Shown in pieces: positions 25,171 through 39,576 of a DNA stretch of 64,000 bases (positions within the stretch are counted from its first letter, which is position 1; every line of letters starts with the position of its first letter). A program made the translations under genes and the position numbers. The notes beneath the pieces were generated by a model. That model had not been told where the DNA came from. It was given only the letters and a program-made list of their open reading frames with translations, and searched no databases. This DNA is from Alnus glutinosa (lineage: Eukaryota; Streptophyta; Magnoliopsida; Fagales; Betulaceae): assembly GCF_958979055.1 (NCBI RefSeq), contig NC_084897.1, positions 26,872,628 through 26,936,627 on the forward strand. The letters run 5' to 3'.

Positions 25171-26393
25171 ATGACTACTGATTCATTTAGAAACACATAA
25201 CGCAATTATAACAATTTTTATGCACAATTTCGTTAACAGTTCTACATGCATAATTTCATTAACAATTCTATATACACAATCTCATTCATTAATACAGTTT
25301 TGCTTGTTTATAGGTGTCGTGGGCCTCTAACTCATGATACGGTATTTTCATTTATAGATGTCATGGGCCTCTAACGATCTCCGGTCTTATCATTTATTGG
25401 TGGTGTGGGCCTCTAACCCCCGGTCTTGCTTTTAACACGTTCATAACTCATAACACTAAAATATGCAATATCAATTTATTAATAGACTCATGATTCATGA
25501 TAGTAAAATATGCAAGATTCCAAACAAATCGCATATAATTAAATAAACTCATAATCATGGCATTAAAGAAACCAGTAGAAATGCTTATTGCCCTTTGGTG
25601 CAGTTCTCAGTTCATCATTTGTAATAAATACACATATTCATGAGATTTCATTATTATCACCCATAGGAGTCACATCTAACATAACACTCAATTGTTTATA
25701 TTTATACATACATAGAAACATTCATAATATGTTAAAATCTCACATATTGTTATGGATTTAAGGAACTTAAGATAATATGTTAAAATCTCACATATTAATT
25801 CATAATGACAAACACTTATATATATTTTTCATAAATCATTAAAACTCATCCAATAATATTTGGGCCTTTTCTTCAAGAGAATTACTTTTTTAAAACACCA
25901 ACTTAGCATCAAATCTTAAATAAACATCAACTCATTAGTTAATCAAAACACTCAACAAATACCTAATATGAAAATATTACAATCATCCAAGTAAACCACA
26001 AAAACCAAAACACCCAATCCACCTATACAATCAGCCGAATCGGCCAAAATAGAAAATGGAGATTTTCCAAAGCTGATCCGGCCAAGAATCACAAATCCAG
26101 CAATTAGCAAAACCAATACCCAGACACAAAATACAGAGGGTCATATGGCCAACTTCAACTGTAACACACACACACACGCACACAATCGTGTAAACAAGGA
26201 CCCAAATCCATACACACACACTCGATCAAGAACAACCCCAAATCAGCCAACACAAAATACTCATAAAAACATCACACAACCAGTCAAAGTATCCCAAAAC
26301 AATTCGACAATAACCCACTGCCAACTTCTATCCAACCGGCCAAAAACAGGGGAAAAATCCAACATATTACAAGCAAACCAAAATCTAACTCTA

Positions 26394-26728
26394 TGATAAG
26401 AACCCGAAATTGGGAACTCAAAAGGGAACTTTTTATTGATAATTCATTGATGTCGTAGCTCATAGGCAAGGGTTACATTTATAGGAAGGGAAGTATGATA
26501 ACAAAGGATGGAATTAAGACAACAAGGAAAGGGAATAAAGCTAATTGTCTTGCCATATAAACTAAGCCGAGAATGGAAGTAACCGTTAGAGGATAAGCAT
26601 GATTCAGAAAGTAAGCTTGGTGCCAACTACGTCTAGCCGCATGCCTTAGGTGGAACCCTTAATTGCTGGAAACCCAAATTGATAGCTAGGATGCCGGAAA
26701 CCCTAATTGCTATTTGTCATGCTTATCA
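26394..26728 (-). mobile_element. 3' LTR of the Ty3/gypsy fragment (335 bp)
   Basis: On minus it starts TGATAAGCATGACA right after the chromodomain tail (NLEDKVDFK) and the purine-rich 'aaggtggcgagaa' tract. It ends TTCGGGTTCTTATCA. It has TG...CA ends and a late 'caataaaaag' polyadenylation-like signal. Confidence 0.75.
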
Positions 26729-27010
26729 TTCTCGCCACCTTGAAATCAACCTTGTCCTCAAGGTTGAAAATTGGGGAATCGTTCTTGGAGGGAATGAGCT
26801 TCTTCTCACGTGGCATCTTCTGGGGGTAAGGTGGTCCATTGGACGAGAACCTGAGTGATGATACGACCTCTCTTGCGGACGTGGCGCCGGTCGAGGATGC
26901 AACTGGGTGAAACTTGCAATGTTCCCTGGTCATCAAAGGTGGGCAGATCTTGAGCTGGAACATTGGTACGGCCGATGACTTTCTTGAGGCAAGAAACATA
27001 GAACACCAGG
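26729..27010 (-). pseudogene. Ty3/gypsy chromodomain region (pol C-terminus)
   Basis: Two adjacent frames together give FYVSCLKKVIG..., VLDRR-type start (ILDRRHVRKRGR) and VQWTTLPPEDATWE-like sequence, the standard chromovirus pol C-terminus that targets integration. It is frameshifted. The chain continues from 27405 across the inserted solo LTR (HPV | FYVSCLKK). Confidence 0.7.
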
Positions 27011-27404
27011 TGACGCAACAGGAATTTAAAACAAACAAAAAATTAAAGAGATAAACATTTTGCTAACTTGAAGTCTCACCAAATTAACAATAAGGAAGAA
27101 CAAACCAGCAGCGTCTCACCACCAAAAGAGAAGAGGAGTCACACCTCAAGGAAACAAACATAATTTTCATTCATCATAATCTGTCATATTACAAGAGAAC
27201 ATTATGTTTAAATAGACACTCTAACCCTAATCCTAACCCTAATGTGACTGACTTTGGGCCAAGGACCAAGCCCACTTTTAAAATGACAAATAACTTAAAC
27301 TTAAATGACTAACCGTGGGCCAAACCCATTCTCGAATTACAAACAAAAACTAATCATTTAATTAAAAATAAATGACATATTTATTCTTGTCTCGTCTTGC
27401 ATCA
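27011..27404 (-). mobile_element. Solo LTR, 394 bp, inserted in the gypsy pol region
   Basis: On minus: TGATGCAAGACGAGAC...TTCCTGTTGCGTCA, with TG...CA ends and a TATA-like 'ctatttaaac' inside. The flanks are CCGGG (27405-27409) and CCAGG (27006-27010), a 5-bp target duplication with one later change. Removing it restores the host reading frame (...VHPV|FYVSC...). No internal region is present. Confidence 0.8.
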
Positions 27405-28330
27405 CCGGGTGGACAGCCGAGCCTGCTGGAAGCTCCAAGCGATAAGCAACCTTGCCGACACAGTTGAGGATGCGGAATAGGCCATAAAATTGAGGAGCTA
27501 GCTTCATGGATCGACAGGTGGCGATCGAACTTTGACGATACGATTGGAGGCGGAGGAACACCAAGTCACAGACAGCAAATTCACGTTCCGTGCGGTGCTG
27601 ATCCGCTTGCTGCTTCATATGGTTCTGAGCCTCGGTGAGGTGCTATTTGAGAGCCCGAAGTATGCTGTCCTAGGAGGATAATGTCTCGTCCACTTGGGCC
27701 ATTGTAGTGGTACCAGTCTCATAGCCCACCATGGTCGGAGGAGGTCGCCCAAAAACCGTCTCGAATGGTTTCATCTTTGTCGAAGTATGGTAGGTGGTAT
27801 TGTACCAATATTCTGCCCATGATAGCCACTGGACCCACTGCTTGGGTTGTGTACTAATAAAACACCGCAAATACGTTTCAAGACAACGATTAACTACCTC
27901 TGTTTGTCCATCGGTTTGGGGGTGGTACCCGAAACTCAATTTTAGCTTAGTATCCTGCAATTGGAAGAGCTCCTGCCAAAATTTGCTAGTGAAGATCCGA
28001 TCAGGGTCGAACACGATTGACTTCGGGAGGCCATGAAGTTTGATAATGTTATCCATGAAAGCTTTTGCCACGGATGTCATCGTGTAGGGATGCTTAAGGG
28101 CCACGAAATGAGCTGCCTTAAAGAGCCTATCCATGACCACCATGATCATGGTATATCCACGGGAATTGGGAAGAGCATCAATAACGTACATGGATAGTTC
28201 AGACCAAATGCAATCGGGCACAAGTAGCAGCTGCAGCAGTTTGGCGGGAGACAAGGTCTCGTACTTGTGTCGTTGACATACTTCGCATTTAGCAATGTAG
28301 GTGCAGATCTCCGCTCGAGCGCCGAGTCTT
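27405..28330 (-). pseudogene. Ty3/gypsy integrase, degenerate
   Basis: The minus frame 28254-27670 covers the integrase core: VVMDRLFKAAHFV (first catalytic Asp), GLPKSIVFDPDRIFTSKFW (second Asp; the usual S-D-R-D is changed to F-D-P-D) and YHPQTDGQTEVVNR (catalytic Glu). It is followed, after a stop near 27670, by the 27618-27405 frame (MKQQADQHRTEREFAV...KLAPQFYG...GKVAYRLELPAGS). The HHCC finger lies just upstream. It normally inserts element cDNA; here it is an isolated decayed fragment. Confidence 0.85.
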
Positions 28331-28656
28331 GTGGATCGAGTGCCAACTCTAGACTTGTCACTTTATTTAGTCTTAAATTCTAATTTAAGACATTATGCTT
28401 TAGGGTTTAAAATCTGGGGTACTACACGCGGCCACCCCAACCCACATCACCTCTAAATTCACCTTAATATGACAGATGAGAGTGATTTGTAATTCAAATC
28501 AACCACGTGGACTGATTTTATATTTTTTTTCTTAAAATAAAAAAAATAAACAAATCTAAATTAAGGACGGCTGGCACCAATAATATAAAAGGGAAATGAA
28601 AAGGGAGTATTTAGAATTACTCTCTCCTCTAATAATACCGCTCGTAAGAGCCCACG

Positions 28657-29037
28657 TTACTGATAATACTCTAGTTCGAGAGAGAACTCTGGCGGGAGGT
28701 GGAACTCCCACGAGAGGAGGAACGTACTCTGACGAGAGGGGGAACTCTTACAGGAGGCGAAACTTTGGCAGGAGAGGGAACTCAGGCGCGGGGTAAAACT
28801 CTGGTGCAGGGTGGAAAGTATTGGGGGAGGTGGATCTCCCATATGAGATGGAGGAGAAAAGCAGGAGAGAAGCCAAATTATGATAAAGGAAATAATGAGG
28901 AATGCTAGAGGAATAGAAATTTCGGTGCAACTTGCGGCCTGGGAGTTTTTTTTTTTGGAAGCCCATGGGGCTTGGGAGTTACTAACGGGCGTTGTTATGC
29001 GAGGTATCACTTGAGTAAGAAAATTAAGTAATTCCAT
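28657..29037 (-). CDS. Unit U, copy C: small ORF with one membrane segment (family unknown)
   Basis: 126 codons from ATG at 29037. It begins MELLNFLTQVIPRITT and contains SNSQAP, then a strongly hydrophobic helix (ISIPLAFLIISFIIIWLLS, about residues 41-59), SPPSHMGDPPPP and a Ser-rich tail read from the 18-bp repeat. The copy at 36297-36623 has the same N-terminal half. A 27-bp insertion here adds an A-rich KKKN stretch. It lies about 0.5 kb downstream of GLR-C on the same strand. No known family is recognised; it may be a real small gene carried by the duplication or just open sequence of a repeat. Confidence 0.3.
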   Translation of the reverse strand: MELLNFLTQVIPRITTPVSNSQAPWASKKKNSQAASCTEISIPLAFLIISFIIIWLLSCFSPPSHMGDPPPPILSTLHQSFTPRLSSLSCQSFASCKSSPSRQSTFLLSWEFHLPPEFSLELEYYQ

Positions 29038-29045
29038 ATAAGAAT

Positions 29046-29565
29046 TTGTTGATTTCGAGACGAATCACTAAGCCAAAACTCCCCGTGAAGAGGGAAGTTA
29101 TCAAAGCCAATATGTGTGAGATAACAATAGAGGGATGTTCCATCTTTGGAAATTTAAGAAGAGGAGGATGGGGAAAAGAGATGGTTGGAATAACCAAATT
29201 ATGCTTTGGTCCACATCACATTTCTATATTCGTTACAAATATTATTACAATTAGAGAAAAGTGATGCTAGATGCAATTGTCTAATAATATTGACGTAGAA
29301 CTCTAAATCTATCATTGGATCCTTATTATTATTTGTTTAATTAACAAGGATTAATCCAATGATTAGTTACCTTCTTCCTTCGCTTTCTATTGTCTCTGCT
29401 ATTTTCTAGCTCTTCCATTTTATAAACATGATTTTCCTTTTCTTTAACAAAAGAGAGAAATGATTGTGAGCTCTGGCTAGAATGCCTCGTGTATTGGTGA
29501 ACCATCTTGAAGAAAAACAATAGGAGAGCAACAAAGCAAGCTGCGCCACACAGTAAAAAGAGCCC
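29046..29565. other. Unit U end and GLR-C 3' flank
   Basis: It contains the U tail ('gatttcgagacgaatcactaagcc') and the conserved GLR 3' flank ('attgacgtagaactctaaat'). The former end of GLR exon 6 (29345-29565) is still readable beyond the premature stop: it would encode M4 and the C-tail. Confidence 0.6.
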
Positions 29566-32608
<3,043 letters not shown>

Positions 32609-33900
32609 GGTGGCCGCGCGTTTGCACTACGAAGGCACCAAACAACCTAGTCATAAATGATGAAAATTAGCACAGGTACATATGTTAAACACAGACACGT
32701 ACCCACGTACACACTGAGATGAGACATGCACATATATACAAATGCGAGTACATATATATAGCCATGAATTAAGCAAATGCTTGAAACTTAAGTTGCTATT
32801 TGAAGCACGCAAGAAACAAGTACCTCTAAAAACTACTTCTGTACAAGCTGCGAAGTTGAACTTTGAGTACTGCTTAGATGTATTATGTATATATATATAT
32901 ATGCCTTTTTTCAATTTGTTGTGGCATAGCAGATCTTTATGTTCAAAGAAAGTGATACAAGCATGTTGAGATGAAGGGAAAGGGGAATCTTCGGGATCTG
33001 GACTCCAACACAATTGTGACCATTCGACTCATTTTCCTCTTTTCTTATCTTCCTTTCTCGCCTCCAAACTTGATGGACATTGGATACTACACATAATACA
33101 TTTAATTTGAAATGGACAGATCCCTACCAAATGTATGGCACTTGGCCCACTTATTTAAAAAGACTAAAGACTTCCTTTAGTCTTTCTCAATAATGCAATA
33201 TATATGCTCGACTCCATCAATATTGATGTCATCTAGGTGATGCACTAGATGCATTATATATTGGGGAGATTTTCTTTTCTGATTAAAATAATAAAAAAAG
33301 AAAAAAGAGAGAAAACAGAGGCTTCAATGATTGATTTCTGTAGGGTCCAACTAGAACACTTGGGAACATGGATCAAAAGCAGGGTAACATGATTGCATCA
33401 ATGGTTAATTGTCACCATGTATGATATCTAAATTAACATCATCGTAATTTTCAGTTTTTGGCCGGAAATATATGTTCTTGATAAGACTGTTGTATATGTA
33501 GTGAAATTTAAAGTCACGTCTTTTTTTTAGGGACTAAGCTTTTGATCCAATCCCATCAGACTTTGGAATACCCCGCCTGACTTGGAGTCTTTGTGCTATT
33601 CCTTTTGGGATTTTACAAGCCAACGTGTTGTGCCCTTGATAGAAAAGCAACAAGAGAGCAGTGTAATCTCGATCACTTGTGCTACTCACGTGTGTGGTGC
33701 CCTACGGCACTCAGAGAAAAAGAGGAGGAAAAAGAGAGAGAAGAAAACAGATGCTTCAATGATTGATTTCTGTAGGGTCCGACTAGAACACTTGGGAACA
33801 TGGATCAAAAGCAGGGTAGCGTGACTGCATCAAGGAGATCTAATTTAAAACTAATCTTACAATTCACAAACTATACAGAAGTTTAGATGATAAAAGAAGT
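32609..33900 (-). promoter_or_regulatory. GLR-C 5' flank with an internal duplication
   Basis: Homologous to the other GLR upstream regions. Intact GCCACCATG context and 5'-UTR acceptor (CGTAG|TGC). About 90 bp ('cttcaatgattgatttctgtagggtcc...agcagggta') occurs twice, at 33314-33400 and 33755-33835. Only the left hairpin arm is present, near 33247. Confidence 0.5.
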
Positions 33901-34639
33901 CTATACAGAAGTTTATACTTCGTAAGAACATTCTTAGCTAAGGATCTCTTTCATGAGAGGAGAAGACAAAAAAAAAAAAAAAGAATCTAGGATTAGGACA
34001 CTCCATGCTCAAACAAAAATGACGAAAAAAATAGTTTATGCCAACTTACTCCGTTTCTTTCCGTTTTCTCAAAAGCTAGCAGATGAGCCCCCGCCCCCGG
34101 GAAGAAAAGAAAAAAAGAACTGATAAGAGTAGTAAAAATCAAAGCCTTCCATAGGAAATGGTGCAGTGTAAAATTTATTAGAGCATTGAAAAGGTGACAA
34201 ACGTACTGAAGAAGATGAGGAGTCTCAAGCCCTTAACTTGGAGTGTGGAAGCTTAATTCCGTTGTTACTTCAAGCTAGAGAACCAGACCTGTTTCTCTCT
34301 CTTTCTCTTTTGTTGCTTTATATTAGCTCCTCATTTCTTCTGCCCTGGTTCAACTTTCTCTCTCTTAAGTAAGACAGTAAGAGCTTTTCTCTCTCATGGC
34401 TAGCTCCTCTGTTTTAGAGAAAGAGAATACGGAGAGAAACGGAGTGTATGAGATGTGTGAGAAGCTGACATAAAAGTTTGCATAAGACGACAACGTTTGG
34501 ATTAAAATTGAGATTAGCCAGTTTATGATAAATTTATGTCAAAGGAAAAGAAGAAATCAACTGAATTAACAGGCTGCGAAAGAAATTAACTTTAATGATA
34601 TTATTGAAAAAAATGGATGAAATAGATGAGAAGCAATGG
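33901..34639. other. Intergenic DNA, no gene seen
   Basis: Mostly AT-rich with a CT-rich patch around 34290-34400. The part 34510-34660 ('ctttaatgatattattgaaaaaaatgg') is shared with 40370-40480, marking it as duplicated array sequence. Confidence 0.5.
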
Positions 34640-34748
34640 GAAGATGGTGGTATATATGTCCAATTGGTAATTATTCTTCTCTTCACATTGGGGAATGCCA
34701 ATTAGCACCATCCAATAAATGATCATGCTACCATATACTGATATACAG

Positions 34749-34800
<52 letters not shown>

Positions 34801-35110
34801 ATGTATGTATAAATATAAAGGTATAAATATATATATATGGACAGGTTTAGATTGATAGTTGACTCAAAAGGTTAGGGTTGAATTTTCCAATCCAATTTCA
34901 TAAGTGGATCAGATGGGATCAAAATAAGCAACAAGTGAAGCTGCTTGGCTCAGTGTAATCCACTGCAACACATGCATCAATGAAACCTGCTTTCAGTTTC
35001 CTTTGCCCAAAAAATTCTAAAAATTAATGTATAATATTTATTTCGAGAAACAAACCTGAATTTGTTTGGGATCATGTCCACGATTATTCAAATTTGTAAT
35101 GTATTTCCCG
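34640..35110. pseudogene. IRE1 last-intron and exon-border remnant (copy near GLR-C)
   Basis: It is collinear with IRE1 59700-59960. In particular 'aattaatgtataatatttatttcgagaaacaaacctgaattt' aligns with 'aattaatgtacaattttcagttcaagaaacaaacctgaattt', which covers the splice donor and the last codons of the penultimate IRE1 exon. Similarity decays inside the former exon. It is non-coding now. Confidence 0.6.
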
Positions 35111-35815
35111 AAAAATGACAAAGATGTTACTAAAAAATTTCACCAAGCTAGCTAGGCAAAAATATTCTAATAAATTCATAAAAAAAAAATTAAAAAAAAA
35201 AAAAGAAGAAGAAGAAGAAAATGAAAAGTGCACATACTTACCTCAAACTACACATTGTCAATGCTCTCCACAAACTACTAATTATGTCCGTCCCCCTCCT
35301 AAACTAATAAAACAATGCCAATATCCCCTTCAAGGTCAACAAAAAGACAAAAATAACCTTAAAAATTGTCAATAAGACAAAAATATCATTAAAAATTCAA
35401 AAAATTAAAAAACAAAATTAATTGATTGAAAAAATAAAATTAAAAATTAAAAAACGAAAAAAAAAACAATAAAAATAAATTGATCGCCTTGGTTTTTCAT
35501 TTTTTTTTTTTTGTTTTTTTTTTGTTATTTTTTTAAAAAAAAAATCAAGTTTTTAGAAAAAAAAATTAAAAAACAAAATTAATTGTCTTGGTAGTTTTTA
35601 GTTATTTTGTTATTATAATTTTAAGATTTTTTTTATAAAAAAATTTATGAATAGTATTTTTGTCATTAGGGAAATATTGACATTGTTTTGGTAGTTTAAA
35701 GAGGAGATTGACACAATTGGTAATTTGAGTGGAACATTGACACTGGAGTAGTAGTTTGAGAGGTTATGTATATATACTTTTCCCAATAAAATAAAATAAA
35801 ATGTACGGTGAATGA
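35111..35815. other. AT-rich low-complexity DNA, no gene seen
   Basis: Long A/T runs. A similar stretch, including 'atcgccttggtttttcat' and 'caatatccccttcaaggtcaac', recurs at 45900-46260. Confidence 0.6.
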
Positions 35816-36300
35816 TCTTTTATTAAAACAAAATGGAAAAATGCAAAATGAGTCACTGCGGTTAGCCTAAATTACAAATCGTTTCCTCTTGTATCAAAGT
35901 GAATTCAGAGGTCCTTAGGATATGCCAAAAAAATAATTTAATCCCTCGAGTACTCAAGTTATGTTAAAACATTTGACAGACTCTGTTAAGTGCCACATCT
36001 ACGCCAATAAAAGAACATGTGTCACTCTTAATTAAAAAATATAAATTTATAAAACTAAATATTATTATTATTAAAAAAAAGATAGCCACCCCCAACCAAT
36101 GGGGGTGGCCAGAGGTGGCGCGCGGCCACCCCTACCTAGATCAAGCTGGGGTGGCCTTCGGACCACCCCTAGATCAAGCAAGGGGTGGCCTGCGGGCCGC
36201 CCCAAACCATGGGACCTTTGAATTCACTTTGATACAACGGTTGAGAGCAATTTATAATTCAAACCAACCAAAATGACTGATTTTACATTTTTTCTTTTAA
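35816..36300. repeat. Repeat R, copy 4 (most complete; MITE-like)
   Basis: The left arm ('aaaaatgcaaaatgagtcactgcgg...' to 'gtatcaaagtgaattcagaggtcc') and the right arm read in reverse ('aaaaaatgtaaaatcagtcattttgg...' to 'gtatcaaagtgaattcaaaggt') are inverted repeats of about 100 bp. The centre is GC-rich with several gccacccc/ggggtggc pairs. No TSD could be fixed. Confidence 0.7.
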
Positions 36301-36623
36301 AAAACAAAACAAAATAAAATAAAATAAGGACGGCTGACACCAATAATATAAGGAAATGAAAAATGAATATTTAGAATTACTTTCTCCAAATCGAGGGAGA
36401 ACTTTTGAGGGAGAGGGAACTCGGGCGCGGGGTGGAAACTATCGAGGGAGGTGGATCTCATGTGGGATGGAGGAGAAGAGAAGGAAAGAAGCCAAATTAT
36501 GATGAAGAAAATAATAAGGAATACTAGAGGAATAGAAATTCCGATGCTACTTGGGGCTTGGGAGTTATTGGCGGATGTTGTTATGCGAGGTTTCACTTGA
36601 GTAAGCAAATTAAGTAATTCCAT
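36297..36623 (-). CDS. Unit U, third full copy: small ORF with one membrane segment
   Basis: 108 codons from ATG at 36623. It begins MELLNLLTQVKPRITT, then NNSQAP, then the hydrophobic helix ISIPLVFLIIFFIIIWLLS and SPPSHM, with only a short repeat-derived part left, ending in repeat-R sequence. It is very similar to the 29037 copy over the first half. It lies next to the scar of a lost GLR copy. The family is unknown. Confidence 0.3.
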   Translation of the reverse strand: MELLNLLTQVKPRITTSANNSQAPSSIGISIPLVFLIIFFIIIWLLSFSSPPSHMRSTSLDSFHPAPEFPLPQKFSLDLEKVILNIHFSFPYIIGVSRPYFILFCFVF

Positions 36624-36789
36624 ATACGAATTTGTTGATTTCGAGACGAATCACTATGCCAAAACTCCACGTGAGAGAAGTTATCAAAGCCAATATGCAT
36701 AAGATAACAATAAAGGTATGTTCCATCTTTGGAAATTTAAGCAGAGGGGAATGGAAAAAAGAGATGGCTAGAATTACCTAAATATGCTT

Positions 36790-36898
36790 TGTTACAAATA
36801 TTATTACAATTAAGAAAAAAATAATGCTAGATGCTATATTTTTATCTTACAATTGTCTAATAATATTGACGTAGCACTCTAAATCTATCATTGGATCT
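36790..36898. other. Orphan GLR 3' flank (scar of a lost GLR copy)
   Basis: It contains the exact words that lie just 3' of the other GLR genes ('ctagatgctatatttttatcttacaattgtctaataatattgacgtagcactctaaatc' in short pieces). The sequence stops at 'attggatc' at 36898, where unrelated mobile DNA begins. In B, C and D the GLR stop codon follows within 100-200 bp, but here no GLR exon follows. Confidence 0.6.
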
Positions 36899-39530
36899 GA
36901 TGGGTACCAACTAATACAAAACACAGGAAAATGATAGATAGGCTCGTTCAAGGGAGTCGTGACCTCTAATAGCTACTTCGAGAGAGCCTGATCTCTTAAA
37001 CACAGTAAACTGTATTATACCAAACAATATTCATCATACATCTTCTTCACTAATAATCTCCTTTAAATAGATGAGCAATATTGATCAGTTACAAAGATAA
37101 TTGAAAATAATTTATTGACTTCTAATTTAAACAAAGTGTGTGTTTGTGTGCAAACAAATATCTTAAATACGGAATTTAAATGAGACAGATATTTGTTACA
37201 AAGTGGAAACTCTATGAAGAGAAAAAAATCACTCCAGGGCAGCCAAACCCAGGAAATCCACTATCCAAAAACAAAACTAGTTACAAGACACTCGTATTCA
37301 CATAACCCTATGCAGTAGTCATACCTTTAACTCTGACGTGTAGCCCAACACGAACGCTTTCCAACCAGATCTTTCACCTGAAGGGGTTCTTGATGGATTC
37401 CTTTACCTTAGGGCCAACCCCTAAGATAGACTTCATACGAACACTTGAGCACACACTGGCACCGGCTTGAGAGCTAGCGGATCTTCGATTCTCCCTAAAC
37501 ACCCTCTCAAAGCACTATGAAATTCATTATCGAATTCTGTACAAAACACAGACCTAGAGCCCCCTATTTATAGGCTTTAAGAGACCTTAAAAATTGCTGA
37601 AAATCGGACTCTGTCTGTCGAGCGTCCGGACGGAAGTTAGCCCCGTCCGGACGATTTTCTGCGATATCCTTTCAAAAATCGCTTAATTCAATCTTCATCA
37701 GGTTTGCGTCTTGACAGCTTGACTGAGCGTCCGAACGGTCTTCACTGAAATCCTTTCCGCGTTCGAATGGAAATCTGGAGTTATCTGAATTACTGGATAT
37801 CGTCTGATCGTGTTCTCAAGTCATCCGGACGGCTTGCAGAGACTGGACATCGTCCAGACGTGTTGCCTTGTTGTCCGGACGGATTGCAAAAACTTCCCAA
37901 ACAGTGTCGACTTCTAAGAACAGACTCCTTGTTGAATACTAATTGACCGAGCGTCTGGACGATGTTGCTCTGACGTCCGGGCGTCTTCAATGTTTATCTG
38001 TAAGACACTGCGGGGCGTCCGGATGCCTTCAAAGGCCCGTCCGGACGGTTGCACAGAAACCAGCTGATTTGTCTTGGTTTTTGCAATGGACACTTCATGG
38101 GTATCTTCTAGAAGCTTGTGAATAGTAAATGTCTCTATGTATGAAGATTCCAATTTAAAAACCGATTGTCAAATATTTGAAGATTTGAAAAAACCGACTG
38201 TCCTGCAACCATTACATAAAGTATTTTTGTTTTAACCAGAATGTAGCCAATAAAAATACTAACAAACTCCCCTTTTGGTCATTCTGGGACAAAAACACTT
38301 GACTGGTTTGAAAATACATGTCCGATCTAAACACCAATTATAATAAAAAATTACTCCCCCTTTTTGTCACACAATTACAAAGGGTAAACAGAGTATGAAA
38401 TTAAAACCATAAGTGTTTAAGCAGTACACAACGTGTCAACATAAATTTAAAATTTTTCGGAAAATAAGACAAGAAAAAAATAAACACTCAATCATCATCA
38501 TCATTCAGCTTGGGATGATGATATTTCAGGCATTCCTTTATGTCGATCTGGCTCTGCTCAACACGCTCCCCGATAAGATTTACTTCCCGCTGAAGAGCTG
38601 ACATGGAAGTCATGAGCTGTGCAAAAGCAGCCTCAATGTCAAAAGATGGAGGCACAGCCTGAGATGATGATGATGCGGCTACTGTGGGGAGATCTGGTGG
38701 AGGCTGAGGAACAGCGCCTTGAGCCTCTTGTTGCAACTGGGCATTAGACTTCATGAGAGTCTGTATGCCAAGGGGATCTGGAATCCGTGAGCGGGGCTCT
38801 GAGTCTAAAATGTCTGGCACGACCCGAAGGCAGATTTGAGTGATTAAACACCCAAAAGAGAGACTTGTGTTCTTCTCATCTCAAACCTCGAGCATAGTGT
38901 GCAAGATGTGCTTGCACAGGCAAAATGGAGTCCGCATCACTATGGCATACAAAAGGGTGGCCTTCTTGAGAGTAAGCTCGCTTCGTCGAGCTTGAGGCCA
39001 AAGATCTGTCACCACGACTTTTGGTAAAAAGTGGTGCATAGGAGCAAAAGCACCGATGTTGATCTGGGAGTGGGACTTGTCCTCACGCTATGGTCTCGTC
39101 CCAAAGAAGTCATGGAGAAAATAAATGATGGGAGCCTCATCAGGAAACAGAGCTCCGGAGACTGGCTGAACAGGGACCCCGATCACAAAACTGATAAGCT
39201 GGGGGTCTATCAGAATAGTCTGGCCTCTGACCATAGTCTGCATGATCAGTCCACGATCATCATCCTGAGTGACGATCATATGGCCATAAAATTCCTGCAC
39301 CAGTCTGGGAAATGCCTCGCAGGCACAGTTGTACAGGTACTCCCAGTTGTTCTCCAGGAGCATCTATGCAATAGGAAGCAGAACTGGGTCATGCAAATCT
39401 GCTCGGAGAAGATTCCGCTCAGATAAGACCTGTCGGGATTGCATACGGTGCACCCGGTCTGCAATTGATTCCTCAATTCTTTGCCTGACTCGGGGAGGAG
39501 AGTTGTCTAAAGACATAATTTCTGGACACA

Positions 39531-39576
<46 letters not shown>

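Larger units (their letters stand above)
26394..28345 (-). mobile_element. Ty3/gypsy (chromovirus-type) 3' fragment: integrase, chromodomain, 3' LTR
   Basis: On minus, 28345 to 26394: the end of the zinc-finger region (CEVCQRHKYETLSPA), the integrase core, the post-integrase region, the chromodomain and then the 3' LTR. It is cut at its 5' side, so RT, RNase H, protease and gag are absent. A solo LTR (27011-27404) splits the coding region. 'aactcta' occurs at both outer borders (26387-26393 and 28346-28352), possibly a target duplication, although a 5'-truncated gypsy insertion would be unusual. Confidence 0.8.
23493..28426 (+). mobile_element. LTR-like element TGTAACGCCCC...TACTACA with perfect 5-bp TSD (CGCGG)
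   Basis: It starts TGTAACGCCCCCGCC and ends ...GGGGTACTACA (TG...CA). CGCGG lies directly on both sides (23488-23492 and 28427-28431), and the flanks join into an intact R-repeat core. After removing its own insertions (hAT-type 23947-25170, Ty3/gypsy 26394-28345) the element is about 1.8 kb of non-coding DNA, most like a solo LTR or a non-autonomous element. It carries a short tandem repeat near 25310-25430 ('gtgggcctctaac', three times). Confidence 0.8.
22530..28560. repeat. Repeat R, copy 3, split by two insertions
   Basis: R sequence is present in three pieces: about 22530-22581 ('gagatccttgagatatgccc'), 23269-23492 ('aatttagtcactggagtc' through the GC-rich core) and 28427-28560 ('gcggccaccccaaccc' through the second arm). 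The gaps are a MULE-type MITE (22582-23268) and an LTR-like element (23493-28426), each flanked by its own target duplication. Unit U follows, as in the other copies. Confidence 0.7.

Noticed and set aside
26145..26396. Thr/Asn-rich plus frame (THTHAHNR...)
   Set aside because: Produced by an ACAC repeat in non-coding LTR-like DNA.
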